From: Chryseobacterium sp. MEBOG06
GTDB taxonomy: Bacteria > Bacteroidota > Bacteroidia > Flavobacteriales > Weeksellaceae
Direction of reading: 5' to 3'
Length of the DNA: 64,000 nt
Assembly (NCBI RefSeq): GCF_021869765.1
Contig: NZ_CP084580.1
Coordinates: forward strand, 2,542,001 to 2,606,000
Positions 55,130 through 63,306 of this stretch are shown piece by piece. The position numbers and the translations under genes are program-made. The first letter of the stretch is position 1, and every line of letters begins with the position of its first letter. A model generated the notes under the pieces. That model was not told the DNA's origin, made no database searches, and saw only the letters and a list, made by a program, of their open reading frames with translations.

Positions 55130-55437
55130 TCATTTCAGGTTTTTATATTTATTGCCTATTTATAGAGGGTTGTTTTGGGAATATTATATTCTTGTATGAT
55201 CTGTCCATTGTTTTTTGTATTGGTCTGCAGAAGTTCCAAAACAAAAAGAACCATCTCTTTTGTATAAATGTTTTTTTCTAAATTCCTGGCAGAGGATTTC
55301 TCGGTACAAGAGGTGAGATTATATCCCATTGATTTCGGCGGCGAATACAGGATCAGATGTTGAGTATAGAGTCTGAAAAAATCATAATCCAGAATCTTTC
55401 TCCACTTTAAAATAATATGAGTGTCCAGAGATTCATA
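55130..55437 (-). pseudogene. Relic of a transposase-like HTH protein (C-terminal part)
   Basis: Read on the minus strand it gives HIILKWRKILDYDFFRLYTQ, HLILYSPPKSMGYN and QIIQEYNIPKTTLYK before a TAG where the intact paralogue at 60008 has Trp. It then goes out of frame. The N-terminal third is missing. The homology to the 60008-60445 gene stops at about 55437, where another HTH gene begins. Confidence 0.65.
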
Positions 55438-55470
55438 ATTTACTTATATTTAATCACTTGAAAACAGTTA

Positions 55471-55812
55471 CTATACTTTTTTCAGAACCTTTTTTCTCCA
55501 TTTTGCAATGGTATTTCTACTCATTTTAAAATGGATTGCCAATTGAGAATTATTCAACTTATTTTTCCTCTGATATTCCAAAATAGCTATCATATCTTCT
55601 TTGTTGTAGGAACGGTGCGCTTGATTAAACTTTTGCGTTTTGGGACTTTCCAATCCAAATATTTTTTGATTAAGATTAATAATATCAAGACTGGAGAGTT
55701 CCTCTTTATTAAGTGTATTTCTGCATTCTTTTTCTTTATATGGATATTTCATTTTAATGATATCCTCAAAAATCCTTTTGTAATTGGGAACTTCTATTTT
55801 ACATTTTTTCAT
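55471..55812 (-). CDS. Small HTH protein, transposase-like
   Basis: 113 residues. The C-terminal half has YNKEDMIAILEYQRKNKLNNSQLAIHFKMSRNTIAKWRKKVLKKV, shown here by NKLNNSQLAIHFKMSRNTIA: a helix-turn-helix as in transposase-derived regulators. The N-terminal half (MKKCKIEVPNYKRIFEDIIKMKYP) is lysine-rich. I associate this family with Chryseobacterium. It is not a full transposase and no inverted repeats were seen around it. Confidence 0.6.
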   Translation of the reverse strand: MKKCKIEVPNYKRIFEDIIKMKYPYKEKECRNTLNKEELSSLDIINLNQKIFGLESPKTQKFNQAHRSYNKEDMIAILEYQRKNKLNNSQLAIHFKMSRNTIAKWRKKVLKKV

Positions 55813-55848
55813 GATTAATAAGTGTTGGGATGAGACATTCTTAAAAAA

Positions 55849-56008
55849 TCAGTTCAGTTTTTTATCTTTATTAACCCATTGATACAGTGTTCCGTTTTGG
55901 GAATATCGTACTTTTTGATAATCTTGGCATACGTGAGATCAAAATATTAGTCTCTTGCACCATTTTTTCAATATGTGTTCCGATGTGTATTTGTTTTAAA
56001 TTTTCCAT
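55849..56008 (-). pseudogene. Internally deleted relic of the HTH protein
   Basis: Its start reads MENLKQIHIGTHIEKMVQETNI, like the intact gene at 60445. Within 90 bases it jumps to the C-terminal end GTLYQWVNKDKKLN. About 100 codons are lost between. Confidence 0.6.
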
Positions 56009-56455
56009 AATTTAGAATTTTATGTATTTATATTTTTTGTTTTTCCGGGAGATCGGATTCCCACCTATCCAAAATGGATTGTTATTTATTGCTCTGTTTC
56101 ATACTTCTTTTATTATTTAATAATTAAGGGAATTCAAATGTGTGTTTAGAATCGTAACTCGAAAATTGACTAGTATAGTTTTCACGAATTGATGTTGCAA
56201 ATCTACAGCCGCAGAAGTTAAAAAAAGGTACTGCATTCCCACTGCACAATTTCAAAATACTGATTATAAATACTTTATGCTTAACGAGCAGTAGAAGAGT
56301 AGTATGGGCCAGAAAGAGAGAATTGAAATTTATTCTATGAAATTCTACTTTTTACGATGTATTGTATTAGTAAATAAAAAATTAATATTTATTTTTGATA
56401 TAAACTTTTCAGATGTTCCCAACCACTTTCATCATAAAGATATTTTATGTGTTAT
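55960..56455. repeat. Duplicated block, copy 1 (HTH 5' end to TPR gene start)
   Basis: It is nearly the same as 60400-60890, including the intergenic stretch with TCGTAACTCGAAAATTGACT and GGTACTGCATTCCCACTGCA. It holds the N-terminal end of the HTH relic, the shared promoter region and the first 43 bases of the TPR gene. Confidence 0.85.
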
Positions 56456-57834
56456 CTTTATTAATAATTATACCATGCAGCGCTCAGACCTATAGTTTGA
56501 CTAAGCTTGACAGTATAACCAAAAAGTATAAAGATGAAGGAAATATAGAAGAGGCTGTACAGTTTAATATCAATGCACTCAGGCATTTTGACACGCAGAA
56601 TAATAGGGAAGGGCTTGTTACAGCATATATTAATATTGGAAATTTGCTTTGTACACTGAGTAAATATAAAGAAAGTCTCATTTATCTGGATAAAGCCAAA
56701 GGCGAAATAAATGAGGTGAAAAATCCTAAATTATTGTCAAGACTATACAATGAATATGGTAGGAATTATGCCCTTTTAGGACTGTCTGACCAGTCTAATA
56801 GAAATCTCGACAAAGGAATTGACTATGCGAAAAAAATTCCTGATCTAAAACAAAAGAATTATCAGCTTTATTATAGTTATGCATGGAAATGGTTTAATTT
56901 TGATAAGCTCCACCAAATAGATTCTCTAAACAGTATGCAAAGGAAAAGCCTTCAGGTTTCTTCAGAGCCAATAGTTTTTGTAAAGGTTGCCTATAAATTC
57001 ATAAAAAACAAAACACATTTAGATTCCGCTAAATATTATCTTGATAAGGCATCTAATTCTGTAGATAAGTATCCTGTAGAGCAGAAGGGAATGACATTAA
57101 TGAATTATGGGATTTTTTACATGATTCAGGGAGAGAATGAAAAAGCGTTGGATTATTACCTTCAGTCCCTTGCAATCTATGAGAAAATAAAGAATACTTC
57201 TGAGGTCAGAAATTTATACAGCTATATTGCCTACTCGTACAAGCAGTTGAATAATACAGAAAAAGCAGCCGAATATTCTGAAAAACACTCTGAATTAAGC
57301 GAAAGAATGAGGGTAGAGAGCAAAGAAGCTATTAATATAGCGGTTGACAGACTTGAAAAAGAGAAGCAGGAAGAACAGAATCAGGAAAGGAAAAAGCTTT
57401 ATTTTTTGATTTTCTCTGTTATTACTCTTTCACTCGTTACTATATATTTTATCCGTAAAGCTTATGTGAAAAAGCAAAAGCATACAGATAAAATTATTGA
57501 AGTGAAGTCGTCGGAAACTGATGAACTAAAAAAGAAAATTAACTCATCTTTCGAAGAAGTTGCTCATTTAGCAAAAGCAAATGATCCTTTTTTTCTTGTC
57601 CGTTTTAAAGAGGTATATCCTGAATTTTATCATAATTTAATCTCCAAACATCCCAGTCTTTCGGATCATGATATAAAGTTTTGTGCCTATATCAGATTGG
57701 ATCTTTCAACAAAAGAAATCGTTGAGTTTGAAAATATAAGTAAACGTACCGTAGAGGCTAAAAAATATAGACTTAAAAAGAAGCTGGAACTCACACCTGA
57801 AACTGATCTGAAAAAATGGATTATGGATTTATAG
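56413..57834 (+). CDS. TPR membrane regulator with C-terminal HTH
   Basis: 473 residues: a signal peptide (IFYVLSLLIIIPCSAQ); TPR repeats at about 30-300 (GNIEEAVQFNINALRHF, YKESLIYLDKAKGEI, NEKALDYYLQSLAIYEKI, NNTEKAAEYSEKHSELSERM); a membrane helix (LYFLIFSVITLSLVTIYFI) near 330-348; and a cytoplasmic LuxR-like HTH at the end (HDIKFCAYIRLDLSTKEIVEFENISKRTVEAKKYRLKKKL, shown here by SKRTVEAKKYRLKKKL). This layout is a one-piece signal-to-DNA sensor common in Bacteroidota. It could control nearby secreted peptides, but no target is shown. Confidence 0.85.
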   Translation: MFPTTFIIKIFYVLSLLIIIPCSAQTYSLTKLDSITKKYKDEGNIEEAVQFNINALRHFDTQNNREGLVTAYINIGNLLCTLSKYKESLIYLDKAKGEINEVKNPKLLSRLYNEYGRNYALLGLSDQSNRNLDKGIDYAKKIPDLKQKNYQLYYSYAWKWFNFDKLHQIDSLNSMQRKSLQVSSEPIVFVKVAYKFIKNKTHLDSAKYYLDKASNSVDKYPVEQKGMTLMNYGIFYMIQGENEKALDYYLQSLAIYEKIKNTSEVRNLYSYIAYSYKQLNNTEKAAEYSEKHSELSERMRVESKEAINIAVDRLEKEKQEEQNQERKKLYFLIFSVITLSLVTIYFIRKAYVKKQKHTDKIIEVKSSETDELKKKINSSFEEVAHLAKANDPFFLVRFKEVYPEFYHNLISKHPSLSDHDIKFCAYIRLDLSTKEIVEFENISKRTVEAKKYRLKKKLELTPETDLKKWIMDL

Positions 57835-57918
57835 AATTCATTCTTACGGATTTTTCAACTATGATATGTCTGAAACCTAAAAACGAAAACATCATTGAAG
57901 AACTTGATATTTAGATGA

Positions 57919-58122
57919 TTACCTACAAAAGATACAGGCAGAATACCTATTTCTGATCTCCAAAGAAATACTTCCGAATTATATCCATTGGAATTATATG
58001 ACGTGACAGAAGAATTGAAAAAGAAGTCTATAGAAGATATATTATCAGATTATGATGAAGAATCTAAAGAAATTTTTTAGCAATATTTGAATCTGCTGCT
58101 TGAAAAAGAATATGGGTTTTAA
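57919..58122 (+). pseudogene. Relic resembling the N-terminus of a SPASM-type peptide maturase
   Basis: The frame reads LPTKDTGRIPISDLQRN, then LYPLELYDVTEELKKKSIEDI, DYDEESKEIF, an in-frame TAG at 58078, then QYLNLLLEKEYGF and a TAA. It has no start codon and no continuation. The pattern (IPVKG..RS.I.DLQR...IP..LY, then helices and EYF.FL...E.GF) is what I remember from the start of radical-SAM 'grasp-with-spasm' maturases. That match is from memory and the identity is modest. A bacteriocin-like peptide lies 5 kb upstream and a GLPGLI gene 3 kb downstream, which fits such a system. Confidence 0.4.
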
Positions 58123-58435
58123 GCTTCTTTTTGAAAAAAGGCTCAGATTATAAATCCAAGCCTTAATTTTTACACTTTGTAGGAAAATGTCTTTAAGAAA
58201 AATTCTTCAGTAAAATTATTATTAAGAATTGAAAAAGAAGTCTATAGAAGATATATTATCAGATTATGATGAAGAATCTAAAGAAATTTTTTAGCAATAT
58301 TTGAATCTGCTTGAAAAAGAATATGGGTTTTAAGCTTCTTTTTGAAAAAAGGCTCAGATTATAAATCCAAGCCTTAATTTTTACACTTTGTAGGAAAATG
58401 TCTTTAAGAAAAATTCTTCAGTAAAATTATTATTA
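58011..58435 (+). repeat. Tandem direct duplication, 214 and 211 bp
   Basis: Unit 1 is 58011-58224 and unit 2 is 58225-58435. They differ by a three-base loss (CTGCTGCTT against CTGCTT). Each contains the amber stop of the maturase relic and a weak AAGGCT/AGCCTT hairpin. This duplication is recent, given the near identity. Confidence 0.9.
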
Positions 58436-58479
58436 AGAAAGGATTGGGATACTTCCCTTGTACTTTACCTATGGTATAT

Positions 58480-59880
58480 CTATTGTATTTGCTGATATGT
58501 AATTGATGATTCATTCCAGTCAAATCTAACATCGAATGAGACCATACCAGCCGTACTAGAAACATTATCTGCGAGTAGGTAATAAGTCTTGTTAGCGCCA
58601 CTACTATTGTTAACCGCTAAATCTCCTCTTACAATTCCTCTCTGTTCAGATTTTCCGAAGCCTGCTGAAGCTAATCTAGGTAAAATTGCATCAGGTGAAA
58701 AAGTTGTAATTGAGACATCTGCTGTAGTATTTGCGATTCTGAATCGGATAAAATTACTTCCTTTAACATAGGTATCTGTTGCTGAATTTATAAATTCAAC
58801 TCCTAATGTTACATTTAATAACCATTTTCCAGGAGGTAGTGTTATAGGAACTCCCGTATATTTTGCCATATTATTATTCTCAGGATGGGTATAGGTTATT
58901 GAAGGGATAGGTAAGGATCCGAAAGAAATAGCTGTTGATTTCCAAGTTGCCAAACCATTACCATCAGATGTCAATACCTTACCTACACCCTGTGTTCCAT
59001 CAACAATTTTAAGAGCTGCTATTGGGACTAATGCTGTTCCACCAGATTGTACATCTAATCTGGCAGCAGGATTTGTTGTCCCTATTCCTATATTCCCTGA
59101 TGACTTTATTGTCATTCTAGCTGCAAAATCAGTAGTATTTCTTGTGTGAAATTGCAATCCCGCATAAGCATTAGTAATATCTCTGTCAACTCCTATTATT
59201 GCTGCTCCACTAAGTCCCAATGGATTGTTTCCTGGTATAAAATCGATACTTCCAAACCTTGAATTAGTTCCATTAACATTATATAAAGTAATATTTCTAG
59301 CTGTACCCTGCCCACATGGTGCACCACAATTGTTGATTCCTGATGTAAAAGCATCTACTGTATTTCCGGCGTAAGCGTTTCGTACTGATAAAATAGCCGT
59401 TGGCGCATTAATTCCTATACCTACCTTATTAGTAGCTCCATCCACTGAAAATGCAAAATTATTCACAGAAAAACCATTTGGTTGATTTGTTGTGAAAGCT
59501 AATGTATTTGCTCCCTGAGTAACCGTACGGTTTCCGGTAAGTGTTCCGTTTGAATTATAAATATTAGCATTAAGCTTAATCCAGGCACTGCCGTTAAAAT
59601 AATAGTAACCTATTGCATCAATATTTACAGCAGTACCTGCTAGTGTTCCGGTAGCTATATTATTTACATAGATCATTGTAGAAGTTTCTACTCCTGTCAT
59701 AGACTGTGCTTTTTGTCTGTCTATTCTTGGTATCAATATTCCCTCAGGATTTGTAGTTATTCCTGTAGAATTTTTAGCCATGATATCTAAAGATGCTTTT
59801 GGGTCTGAAGTATTGATACCGACTTGCCCGAAAAGGACATGACCAATACAAAAAATTGCAATACTTGATATTTTTTTCAT
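58480..59880 (-). CDS. Exported fibre-like protein (VGINTSDP family), paralogue 3
   Basis: 466 residues. A signal peptide (ISSIAIFCIGHVLFGQ) is followed by VGINTSDPKASLDIMAKNSTG. Repeats of the GIGTTNPAARLDVQSG kind follow, with KVGIGINAPTAILSVRN and NIGIGTTNPAARLDV in the middle. The C-terminal domain has PPGKWLLNVTLGVEF, like paralogue 2 (GPGKWLVSVTQIV), so the two are closer to each other than to paralogue 1. A Cys-rich NNCGAPCG loop is unusual for this protein. It is likely a trimeric surface or tail-fibre-like protein; this is inferred. Confidence 0.7.
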   Translation of the reverse strand: MKKISSIAIFCIGHVLFGQVGINTSDPKASLDIMAKNSTGITTNPEGILIPRIDRQKAQSMTGVETSTMIYVNNIATGTLAGTAVNIDAIGYYYFNGSAWIKLNANIYNSNGTLTGNRTVTQGANTLAFTTNQPNGFSVNNFAFSVDGATNKVGIGINAPTAILSVRNAYAGNTVDAFTSGINNCGAPCGQGTARNITLYNVNGTNSRFGSIDFIPGNNPLGLSGAAIIGVDRDITNAYAGLQFHTRNTTDFAARMTIKSSGNIGIGTTNPAARLDVQSGGTALVPIAALKIVDGTQGVGKVLTSDGNGLATWKSTAISFGSLPIPSITYTHPENNNMAKYTGVPITLPPGKWLLNVTLGVEFINSATDTYVKGSNFIRFRIANTTADVSITTFSPDAILPRLASAGFGKSEQRGIVRGDLAVNNSSGANKTYYLLADNVSSTAGMVSFDVRFDWNESSITYQQIQ

Positions 59881-60007
59881 CTGCTTAGGTTTTTAAGATT
59901 TCTTAGCTTTATAATTTTGATTGTACATTTTACAATCGTGTTTTGATAAATTTTTAAAGTTAGCATGTAATAAATTTTACTGAGCTTGCTTAGAATATTC
60001 CAAAAAG

Positions 60008-60445
60008 TCAGTTCAGGTTTCTATATTTATTAAACCATTTATAGAGAGTGGTCTTTGGAATGTTATATTCTTGTATGACTTGAGCTTTGGTTTTTATATT
60101 GGTCTCTAAAAGTTCCATAATAAAAAGAATGATCTCTTTCGTATAAATATTTTTTCTAAACTCCGGTAGGCCGGATTTTTCTATAAGGCTGGTACTGTTA
60201 TATCCCATTGATTGTTGTGGTGAGTACAATATCAGATGCTGCGTGTACAGTCTGAAAAAATCATAGTTAAGAATCTTGCTCCATTTTAAAATAATATGAC
60301 TGTCAAGAAATTCGCATTGGTACATATTTTCGATCTGCCTTCCATCACAATTAAAATAGTTGCATAGGCGTGAGAGCGAAATATTAGTTTCTTTCACCCT
60401 CTTTTCAATAAAGGTTCCGATATGTATTTGTTTTAAACTTTCCAT
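60008..60445 (-). CDS. HTH protein, transposase-derived
   Basis: 145 residues. The N-terminal part (QIHIGTFIEKRVKETNISLSRLCNYFNCDGRQIENMY) is XRE-like. The C-terminal part (AQVIQEYNIPKTTLYKWFNKY) is a transposase-type homeodomain HTH. It is the intact member of the family whose relics are at 55130 and 55849. I associate it with Chryseobacterium, where it is often called a transposase though it has no catalytic domain. No inverted repeats flank it. Confidence 0.65.
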   Translation of the reverse strand: MESLKQIHIGTFIEKRVKETNISLSRLCNYFNCDGRQIENMYQCEFLDSHIILKWSKILNYDFFRLYTQHLILYSPQQSMGYNSTSLIEKSGLPEFRKNIYTKEIILFIMELLETNIKTKAQVIQEYNIPKTTLYKWFNKYRNLN

Positions 60446-60909
60446 AATTTTAGTGCTTTATGTATTCATATTTTGTTTTTCCGGGAGATCAGATTCCAAC
60501 CTGTCCAAAATAATTGTCATTCATTTTTGTGTTTTATGCTTCTTTCATTGTTTAAAGTTTTAAACAATTCAAATGTGTGGTTAGAATCGTAACTCGAAAA
60601 TTGACTAGTATAATTTTCACGAGTTTGATGTTGCAAATCTACAGCTGCAGAAGTAAAAAAAAGGTACTGCATTCCCACTGCATAATTTTAAAATATTGAT
60701 TATAGGTATTTTATATTTACCGAGCAGTAGAAGAGTAGTATGGGCTAGAAAGAGAGAGTTGAAATTTATTCTATGAAATTCTACTTTTTACGATGTATTG
60801 TATTAGTACATAAAAAATTAATATTTATTTTTGATATAATCTTTTCAGATGTTCCCAACCACTTTCATCATAAAGATATTTTATGTGTTATATGCCCTTT
60901 TAGGACTGT
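60400..60909. repeat. Duplicated block, copy 2 (HTH 5' end to TPR relic)
   Basis: It matches 55960-56455 closely, then jumps to the sequence found at 56767-56785. The jump is an internal deletion of about 311 bases of the TPR gene at a TAT microhomology. Confidence 0.85.
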
Positions 60910-60944
60910 ACTTATTTATCTTTGATCCGCAAAAAATCCATTAA
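60849..60944 (+). pseudogene. Truncated copy of the TPR regulator
   Basis: It starts MFPTTFIIKIFYVL, as at 56413, then jumps in frame to YALLGL from codon 119 of the full gene. After LYLFIFDPQKIH it meets a TAA. What remains could be a 31-residue membrane peptide, but expression is unproven. Confidence 0.75.
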
Positions 60945-61041
60945 TAAACATTACATAATGTTCATATGGGGTAGGACGGTAGGGTTTAAAGATGATTATT
61001 ATAGAGACACTCAGGAAAATTAATTTCAAAAAACGATACGA

Positions 61042-61927
61042 ATGAATGAAAAATTAAAATCAAGTGACTTTTTACGATGCAAGCAATCTAAAGAAGCTTT
61101 TAAGGGTATGTTTTCTAAATTTGAATTGAAAATAACACACCAATTGAAATTTATTTTATTTTTTTCACTACTGTCAACATCTTTTTTTTCACAAAAGTTT
61201 AGTTTTATTTATGAAGCTAAATATAGAACAAGTAAAGAAAAACCTGACAATATTAATACTGAAAATATGATTTTGGATTTTGAGAATAATACTTCTATTT
61301 TTAGAGATTCCATGTCCAGAGATGCTGATTCCCTGAAGCTCATTAATAAAAATGGAGGCTATATAATGGGGGTTGAAAATCAATTTTATATTAAAAAAGA
61401 TATTATTAATAAAAAAATAGAAAAGATTATTACTTATTTAAAGGCAAATTATCTTATCCCGATTGATGAACAGTTAAATTGGAAAATCATACCGGAACAA
61501 AAGACTATTGGAAAATATAAATCGCAAAAAGCAGAAGTTAGTTATGGTGGTAGAAACTGGATTGCTTGGTTTACGATAGAATTGCCTTTTAATGATGGTC
61601 CCTATATTTTCAATGGATTACCCGGTTTAATCATTTCCATTGAAGATACAGAACATGATTACTCATTCAATTTAATACAGGTAAAAAAAAGGCAGCAATT
61701 GGTTTGATGTAAGGACAAAAACCATTAAAATCGACTGGACACAATATGATCAGCTAGGAAAATCATATTATAATGACCCTTGGAGTACCAAAACAGCCAA
61801 AAAAGTTATATTTACAGATCCTCAGGGAAATGAAAAAGATATGAATGGAATGATCAGAGAAGCGCAAAAATCTATTCTTGAAGAAAATAATCCTTTAGAG
61901 TTGAATCATAAAATCAATTATAAATAA
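61042..61927 (+). pseudogene. GLPGLI-family protein, frameshifted
   Basis: It has a signal-like LKFILFFSLLSTSFFSQ, and PYIFNGLPGLIISIEDTEHDYSFNLIQ, shown here by FNGLPGLIISIED, the family's name motif. The frame stops at 61707 as LIQVKKRQQLV. An A-run at 61683-61690 has eight A; seven would give LIQVKKGSNWFDVRTK and continue without a stop to 61927. The Met at 61108 is the more likely start for the signal peptide. These proteins are secreted or surface-bound with unknown role. I remember them near peptide-modification clusters in this genus. Confidence 0.75.
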
Positions 61928-62134
61928 AAACTTCTGCCGGAATGGTATTGCCATTTTGAAATTACCAATGGTTTAAATACTTCAAAACCCCTAAAATTTG
62001 GTTATTATGGCTGAACACAAACTTTTGAAAGAGCTTAAACAGGGAAGTCTTCCGTAATATTCAATTTAACATAATATAAATTATAGGATTTTTATAGCGT
62101 TATTGAAGTAGAGCATTATACCGCTTAGAATCCG

Positions 62135-62728
62135 TTATTTTCCAAATTTTCCTTCCAGATATTCTTTAACGACTTTCTGGAACTCTTCTTTAGTCATATA
62201 CTTGTCCAGAAATGTTTCCAGGTTTCTTTTGTTCTCTATTTCCTCAAAATAACTTTCGTGGTCCGTACCATATACTGTTGGATTATTTTGGTCAGGATCT
62301 GTGAGGCATACAAAATAATGATCCGGATATCCATAAGAATAAAATATACATATAAATTCCATTTCTGTTCCCTGTACCGTTTCCCTGATTTCATTTTCCT
62401 CTACAAATCCTTCCAGCTCGCCAAAATCTTTTGAATCTTCTTTAAATGGCGTAAACAGCCAGTCTTTATAAAAATCCTGCCCATAAAACTGTTCATGGTT
62501 TGAAAAATAATGCTCCAGCAGATTGGTGTAGAAAACTTCCTTGTCACTGCTGTACAGATCTCTGTTATTCTCGTAGAACTGATCTATTCCGTAAACATCC
62601 CATTCCTGATCATATAAATAATTGCTGAATGTCAGGCTTTTCCAATTCTCCGCGAAGCTTTTTCCCGGGCTTACAGCATCTGTATTTGCACCTAAAGCAT
62701 TCAGTTTTTCTAATATATTCGTATACAT
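62135..62728 (-). CDS. Hypothetical protein, SUKH/SMI1-like
   Basis: 197 residues, acidic, no signal peptide. The end (YGYPDHYFVCLTDPDQNNPTVYGTDHESYFEEIENKRNLETFLDKYMTKEEFQKV, shown here by DHYFVCLTDPDQNNPTVYG) has the pattern of the SMI1/KNR4 group of immunity-like proteins. The middle (WDVYGIDQFYENNRDLYSSDKEVFY) is unassigned. No toxin gene was seen beside it, but gene fragments lie just upstream. The assignment is weak. Confidence 0.5.
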   Translation of the reverse strand: MYTNILEKLNALGANTDAVSPGKSFAENWKSLTFSNYLYDQEWDVYGIDQFYENNRDLYSSDKEVFYTNLLEHYFSNHEQFYGQDFYKDWLFTPFKEDSKDFGELEGFVEENEIRETVQGTEMEFICIFYSYGYPDHYFVCLTDPDQNNPTVYGTDHESYFEEIENKRNLETFLDKYMTKEEFQKVVKEYLEGKFGK

Positions 62729-62749
62729 TATGTTAAATTAGTAGTTTAA

Positions 62750-62903
62750 CTCATTTAAAATCAACTTGATAATCTCCAGTGTTCCACAGTTTCTCCGTGG
62801 TCTCTTCCTGGCTGTATTCAAAATAATTCCCATTTTTATCTTTATTTCGCTGGAACAAGCTTAGATTATTTCCTGAACCGGACTGAATCCGGTGGGTACT
62901 AAA
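62750..62903 (-). pseudogene. Gene fragment, C-terminal remnant
   Basis: An open frame after a stop at about 62904 reads THRIQSGSGNNLSLFQRN, KNGNYFEYSQEETTEKLW, then NTGDYQVDFK before a TGA. It has good coding character but no start codon. I do not know the family. Confidence 0.4.
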
Positions 62904-62928
62904 TTACATCATTTTTTAAAAACAGTCC

Positions 62929-63021
62929 TTAGTCTCTTGCAGGTGATTCTACTTCCTGAAGCGTATTTTTCATCATTTCCAACTGTTCTTTAAAGTACAA
63001 AATCTTGTCACATGACCGCTT
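62929..63021 (-). pseudogene. Second gene fragment
   Basis: It reads KILYFKEQLEMMKNTLQEVE, then SPARD and TAA. It is helical and has no start other than internal Met codons. With the previous fragment, it suggests a degraded minus-strand region at 62.7-63.0 kb. The rest of the gap to 63306 shows nothing else. Confidence 0.3.
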
Positions 63022-63306
63022 TTATTCAATTCATACCAAAAAAAATTAATAATATGAAATCTAAATGATCTGGTCCAATCTGGAGCGTGCCTACAAATTC
63101 TATTAGGTAATCTTTAAATTTTTTTTCCTATATTTGGCCTTCAATTTATCAATATGAACCGCGCGAACTGTCTGCCTCCTCCGGCACCTTAATATTTTCA
63201 AATTAATTTGAAGCCTTCTTATGCCATTAAAAATTAATGGCCGGAATTATTATGCTTCAGATTCTGATAAAAAAATATTAATTCAAATCTTTACAGTTCA
63301 TTCTCA

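Noticed and set aside
57860..57960. Alternative frame giving a second peptide before the maturase relic (ISKEILPNYIHW)
   Set aside because: It stops in both directions within about 20 codons and overlaps the frame that has the DLQR pattern.
55471..60445. Insertion sequence
   Set aside because: The HTH genes look transposase-derived, but no catalytic domain, terminal inverted repeats or target duplications were found.
62007..62057. Short frame MAEHKLLKELKQGSLP
   Set aside because: It resembles the start of an ECF sigma factor, but it stops after 16 codons and nothing similar follows. Too short to call.
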